From an uncultured Bacteroides sp. (GTDB lineage: Bacteria > Bacteroidota > Bacteroidia > Bacteroidales > Bacteroidaceae): 14,020 nucleotides of DNA. Below are positions 11,389 through 14,020 of this stretch, piece by piece. Where the stretch lies: assembly GCA_900557355.1 (NCBI GenBank), contig USSR01000108.1, positions 1 through 14,020 of the forward strand, read 5' to 3'. The notes below the pieces were generated by a model that saw only the letters and a list, made by a program, of their open reading frames with translations, was not told where the DNA came from and searched no databases. The number at the start of each line of letters is the position of its first letter. Within the stretch, counting starts at the first letter, position 1. Position numbers and translations under genes: made by a program.

Positions 11389-12939
11389 TCAATCTTTTAG
11401 TCCAGGAACTATCAGGAGTTCATTATCTGGTATCGGGAAATAATAGAATTCTTCGCTTAATGTTAAATTGGGATTTAAAGAAAGCTCGGCTGCATCTCTA
11501 TAATTTTTTTGCAAATGAAGAATCTCATGTCTTTGCATGGTAAAGAAACGCCCCATACAGCTATGTTCCATACCTGCGGTTTCCCACCGTCTCTCATCCA
11601 GAACAGCTTTTTGGAAGTATGCCTTAGTTACATCCTTTGAGATGAGTGGGACTCCTGCTCTTTTTTGTACTCTCCACATGCAGTCAAATGCTAAATCATC
11701 AATATTCTTGCTTCCATAAGCAACCGCTTCAGCATACAGTAGTAAAATATCAGCATATCTAAATATCATTCTGGTTTTCCCGCTTGCACTTGAAATCCCT
11801 TTAGTTTCGTAATACCCGTCATTATAATTAAATACCCAGTCCGAGCTTTCTATGTTCTTCTTCCAATAAGGATGTTTCTGATTGGTTGCGGGGTCGTCCC
11901 AATCCAATAAAGGATAACGTCCTGTTTCCGGATTACGTTCCTGTCCGGTCATCGTCACTTTAGTCAAGAACCAGGCATCTTTACGTATTCCTTCCGGCAT
12001 ACTTCTGAAAAATTCCAATTCAACCATATAGTCACACCATCCACCGGACTCCTCGGGTAATTCGCTTTTAGGACCAGAGAAATAGTTTTTTGTTTTGTTA
12101 TGGAACTCTCCGAATACTATTTCTTTGGAGTAATTAGCCTCCGGTTCTTTAGTCAATGTGCGTATATCCGGCTCTAATATATAACCATAAGTAGCTTCAT
12201 TCTCAATAATTTCTTTATATTTTGCAGCTGCCTTATCATAATATTCTGCTCCCTTTTTCAGAGGCCAGCCTGCTTCTGTCATATATACAGAGGCTAACAA
12301 AGCTTTTGCAGCGCCTTTGTTAGGAGCTACATTGATTCCGTTCTGAAAATAGGGTGCTATCTTATGATTATCCGGCAACATTCTTTCTGCCGTTAATGCA
12401 TCCGATTCTATTAATTCATATATTTTCTGCACATCTGCTTTGGGGGTATTGTAATCTATCTCATTCTCTGTAACCAGAGGTATACGTCCCCAAATACGTA
12501 CAAGCATAAAATAGTTTAATGCTCTCAGGAAATAGGCTTGTCCCAGTCTCGGCTCCAGAAAAGATTTCTCAACCGGTGTTCTTTCTGCATTATTAATCAC
12601 ATAATTACAAGCTTTGATTGTCTGATAATAGAGTTGATACATTTCAAGAATATCAGTGTTTCCTGAATTGAAATTAAACCGGTCATATTCCGAGAAACGC
12701 GACTTATTACCACCACTATGCGCTGTCACATCATCTGCACACCACACATAAATAGCTCTGAAGACGCGGGCGTTAGTCTGGTAATATTTGTTATACATTC
12801 CAGTTATAGCCATATCCAAATCTTCCGGACTTGAGAAGAAAGAAGAAGGAGTAAGCTTGCCACGAGGGTCTTCTTCTAGGAAATTGTCACAAGAGCATAA
12901 AGCAAATAATAATATGCTATAAATCAATATATTTTTCAT
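11389..12939 (-). CDS. SusD/RagB-family nutrient-binding outer-membrane lipoprotein
   Basis: A 516-residue protein, a normal length for SusD-like proteins. It starts with ATG and a short hydrophobic signal (MKNILIYSILLFALCSC). Cys17 is the probable lipidated residue; Cys15 is a less likely alternative. The mature N-terminus (DNFLEEDPRG, then TPSSFFSSPEDLDMAITGMY) is characteristic of the family, as are RYADILLLYAEA at residues 394-405 and the C-terminal FYYFPIPDNEL around residues 498-508. The intervening alpha-helical TPR-like fold is expected from family knowledge. SusD-like proteins sit on the cell surface and act as a lid on the SusC barrel, binding the glycan. The gene follows the susC-like gene by 24 nt, the standard pair arrangement. 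It is followed by a stem-loop before the enzyme genes. The exact ligand cannot be read from the sequence, since binding-site residues vary widely in this family. Confidence 0.96.
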   Translation of the reverse strand: MKNILIYSILLFALCSCDNFLEEDPRGKLTPSSFFSSPEDLDMAITGMYNKYYQTNARVFRAIYVWCADDVTAHSGGNKSRFSEYDRFNFNSGNTDILEMYQLYYQTIKACNYVINNAERTPVEKSFLEPRLGQAYFLRALNYFMLVRIWGRIPLVTENEIDYNTPKADVQKIYELIESDALTAERMLPDNHKIAPYFQNGINVAPNKGAAKALLASVYMTEAGWPLKKGAEYYDKAAAKYKEIIENEATYGYILEPDIRTLTKEPEANYSKEIVFGEFHNKTKNYFSGPKSELPEESGGWCDYMVELEFFRSMPEGIRKDAWFLTKVTMTGQERNPETGRYPLLDWDDPATNQKHPYWKKNIESSDWVFNYNDGYYETKGISSASGKTRMIFRYADILLLYAEAVAYGSKNIDDLAFDCMWRVQKRAGVPLISKDVTKAYFQKAVLDERRWETAGMEHSCMGRFFTMQRHEILHLQKNYRDAAELSLNPNLTLSEEFYYFPIPDNELLIVPGLKD

Positions 12940-12963
12940 TTTACATCTATTTTATTGGTTAAA

Positions 12964-14020
12964 CTAAAATGAGAATCCAAGCCCCAAAGTAAATGTTCTT
13001 GGCAATGGGTATGAACCGCCATCAACGCCTGCATTAATGTCACTATTACCTCCATTGCTTGTGATATCCATTGTTCCTTCCGGATCATATCCTGTGTAAG
13101 AAGTGATCGTAAATAAATTTTGAGCACTCAGAGAGATTCTGACATCTGCAAATTTTGTTTTTGCTCTGGGAATTGTATATGCAATGCTTACATTCTTTAA
13201 TCTTAGATAATCAGCCTTTTCGAGATATTGGGCAGTTTCAAATCTGGAATTGATTGTTGAACTAAACGGATTCGGTATCTTTGTATTTTGGTTTTCGGGG
13301 GTCCATCTGTTATAATAACCTTCTTTAGAGGTGATGAAACGTGAATCACTGATACCTTCATTGGTGAGATAGCGTGATAAATTCAAACGGTCAGCTCCTA
13401 GTGAACCCTGGAAGAATAAGTTGAAATCTAAATTCTTCCATTTGATAGTATTGCTCCATCCTAATATTACATCAGGAAATGCCTGCCCGATAATATCTGC
13501 ATCATCAGATTCCAATTTGTAATTCACGTTTTTCTCTTTAAATTTATTATCTCCTGGTTTTTGTCCCCATTTAGCTGCTTCGTCTGCTTCGTCAGTGCGC
13601 CATAAACCTTCCCAAATGTATCCGTAGATGCTACCTAGCGGTTTTCCTACTTGCAGTACAGCTGTATTGAGAGAAGCTTGGTCTAATTTTGTTCCCGGAT
13701 GCAACCTCGTTTCATCTCCTAAGCTGACGACTTCATTCTTTGAGTAGGATACATTGAATGTACTTTCCCATACTAAATTCTTGCTTTGAATGGGGATTCC
13801 GGTTAAGGAGAACTCAAGACCTCTGTTTTTCACTTCACCAAGATTTACCCAAGTGGTTCCTCCGCCATCATAGTAAGGTATAGGTTTCTTCAGCAATAAG
13901 CCCGTCGTATTCTTTTGATATACGTCTATATTTGCCAGAATTCTGTTATTTGCAAATGCCATATCTAAACCTAAATCATATTGAGTGGTTTTTTCCCATG
14001 TCAGATTGGGAGTGGCAGGT
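12964..14020 (-). CDS. SusC/RagA-family TonB-dependent outer-membrane transporter, C-terminal part (5' end beyond window)
   Basis: The reading frame is open through the right edge of the window, so only the C-terminal 351 residues are visible; full-length family members are usually about 1000 residues. The frame begins upstream of an internal ATG at 13962: the preceding codons read PNLTWEKTTQYDLGLD, a typical SusC barrel segment, so that ATG is not the real start. Other family signatures are ENRGLEFSL-like text (here VKNRGLEFSL), YLRLKNVSIAYTIP, the SAQNLFTITSYTGYDPEG block close to the end, and a C-terminal beta-strand ending in Phe (LGLGFSF) that suits insertion by the BAM machinery. The protein should form the 22-strand barrel that imports oligosaccharides using TonB energy, capped by the SusD-like lipoprotein encoded 24 nt downstream. 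The plug and any N-terminal signalling domain are not visible, so a link to an anti-sigma factor cannot be judged. Confidence 0.96.
   Translation of the reverse strand, partial: PATPNLTWEKTTQYDLGLDMAFANNRILANIDVYQKNTTGLLLKKPIPYYDGGGTTWVNLGEVKNRGLEFSLTGIPIQSKNLVWESTFNVSYSKNEVVSLGDETRLHPGTKLDQASLNTAVLQVGKPLGSIYGYIWEGLWRTDEADEAAKWGQKPGDNKFKEKNVNYKLESDDADIIGQAFPDVILGWSNTIKWKNLDFNLFFQGSLGADRLNLSRYLTNEGISDSRFITSKEGYYNRWTPENQNTKIPNPFSSTINSRFETAQYLEKADYLRLKNVSIAYTIPRAKTKFADVRISLSAQNLFTITSYTGYDPEGTMDITSNGGNSDINAGVDGGSYPLPRTFTLGLGFSF

Noticed and set aside
12940..12963. Promoter between the susC-like and susD-like genes
   Set aside because: The 24-nt gap is too short, and I see no Bacteroides-type -33/-7 pair there; co-transcription is the simpler reading.
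12936..13127. Minus-strand 63-residue frame overlapping the end of the susC-like gene
   Set aside because: It overlaps the SusC C-terminal barrel in another frame and has no family resemblance.

Overview
The window is the body of a Bacteroidota-type polysaccharide utilization locus (PUL), probably from a gut Bacteroides, Phocaeicola or Parabacteroides. The evidence is a SusC/SusD outer-membrane pair followed by a tightly packed run of exported glycan-active enzymes, low-to-moderate GC, secretion signals on every complete protein, and no obvious strong Shine-Dalgarno sequences. All eight genes lie on the minus strand, so transcription runs from high to low coordinates. The promoter, the 5' two-thirds of the susC-like gene and any regulator (HTCS, sigma/anti-sigma pair) lie beyond the right edge.

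Layout in order of transcription: a SusC-like TonB-dependent transporter, C-terminal 351 residues only (14020-12964); a SusD-like lipoprotein (12939-11389); a 76-nt gap holding a strong stem-loop with a U-rich tail (11371-11327); a divergent GH92 enzyme with a GNQ motif (11312-9240); a canonical GH92 alpha-mannosidase (9234-7021); a GH28-like beta-helix protein (7014-5554); an exported FAD-dependent oxidoreductase (5545-3686); a second GH28-like paralogue (3673-2186); and a LacZ-type GH2 enzyme that stops early at 714 residues (2183-39). From the first GH92 gene onward the gaps are only 2-12 nt, so the six enzyme genes look like one transcription unit. There is no gene-free stretch longer than 76 nt.

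Inferred system: SusC/SusD bind and import an oligosaccharide. In the periplasm or on the cell surface, two GH92 enzymes trim alpha-mannosyl residues, a GH2 enzyme removes a beta-galactosyl or similar beta-linked sugar, and two beta-helix proteins act on a further linkage. An exported flavoenzyme is encoded between the two beta-helix genes. The substrate cannot be named from the sequence. The set (GH92 x2, GH28-like x2, GH2, FAD oxidoreductase) does not match yeast mannan (no GH76 or GH99 here) or ordinary homogalacturonan (the GH28-like proteins lack the usual His and Lys).

The points most worth following are the oxidoreductase flanked by two paralogous hydrolase-like genes, the altered GH28 active-site motifs, the GNQ-type GH92, the stem-loop separating transport genes from enzyme genes, and the shortened GH2 gene.
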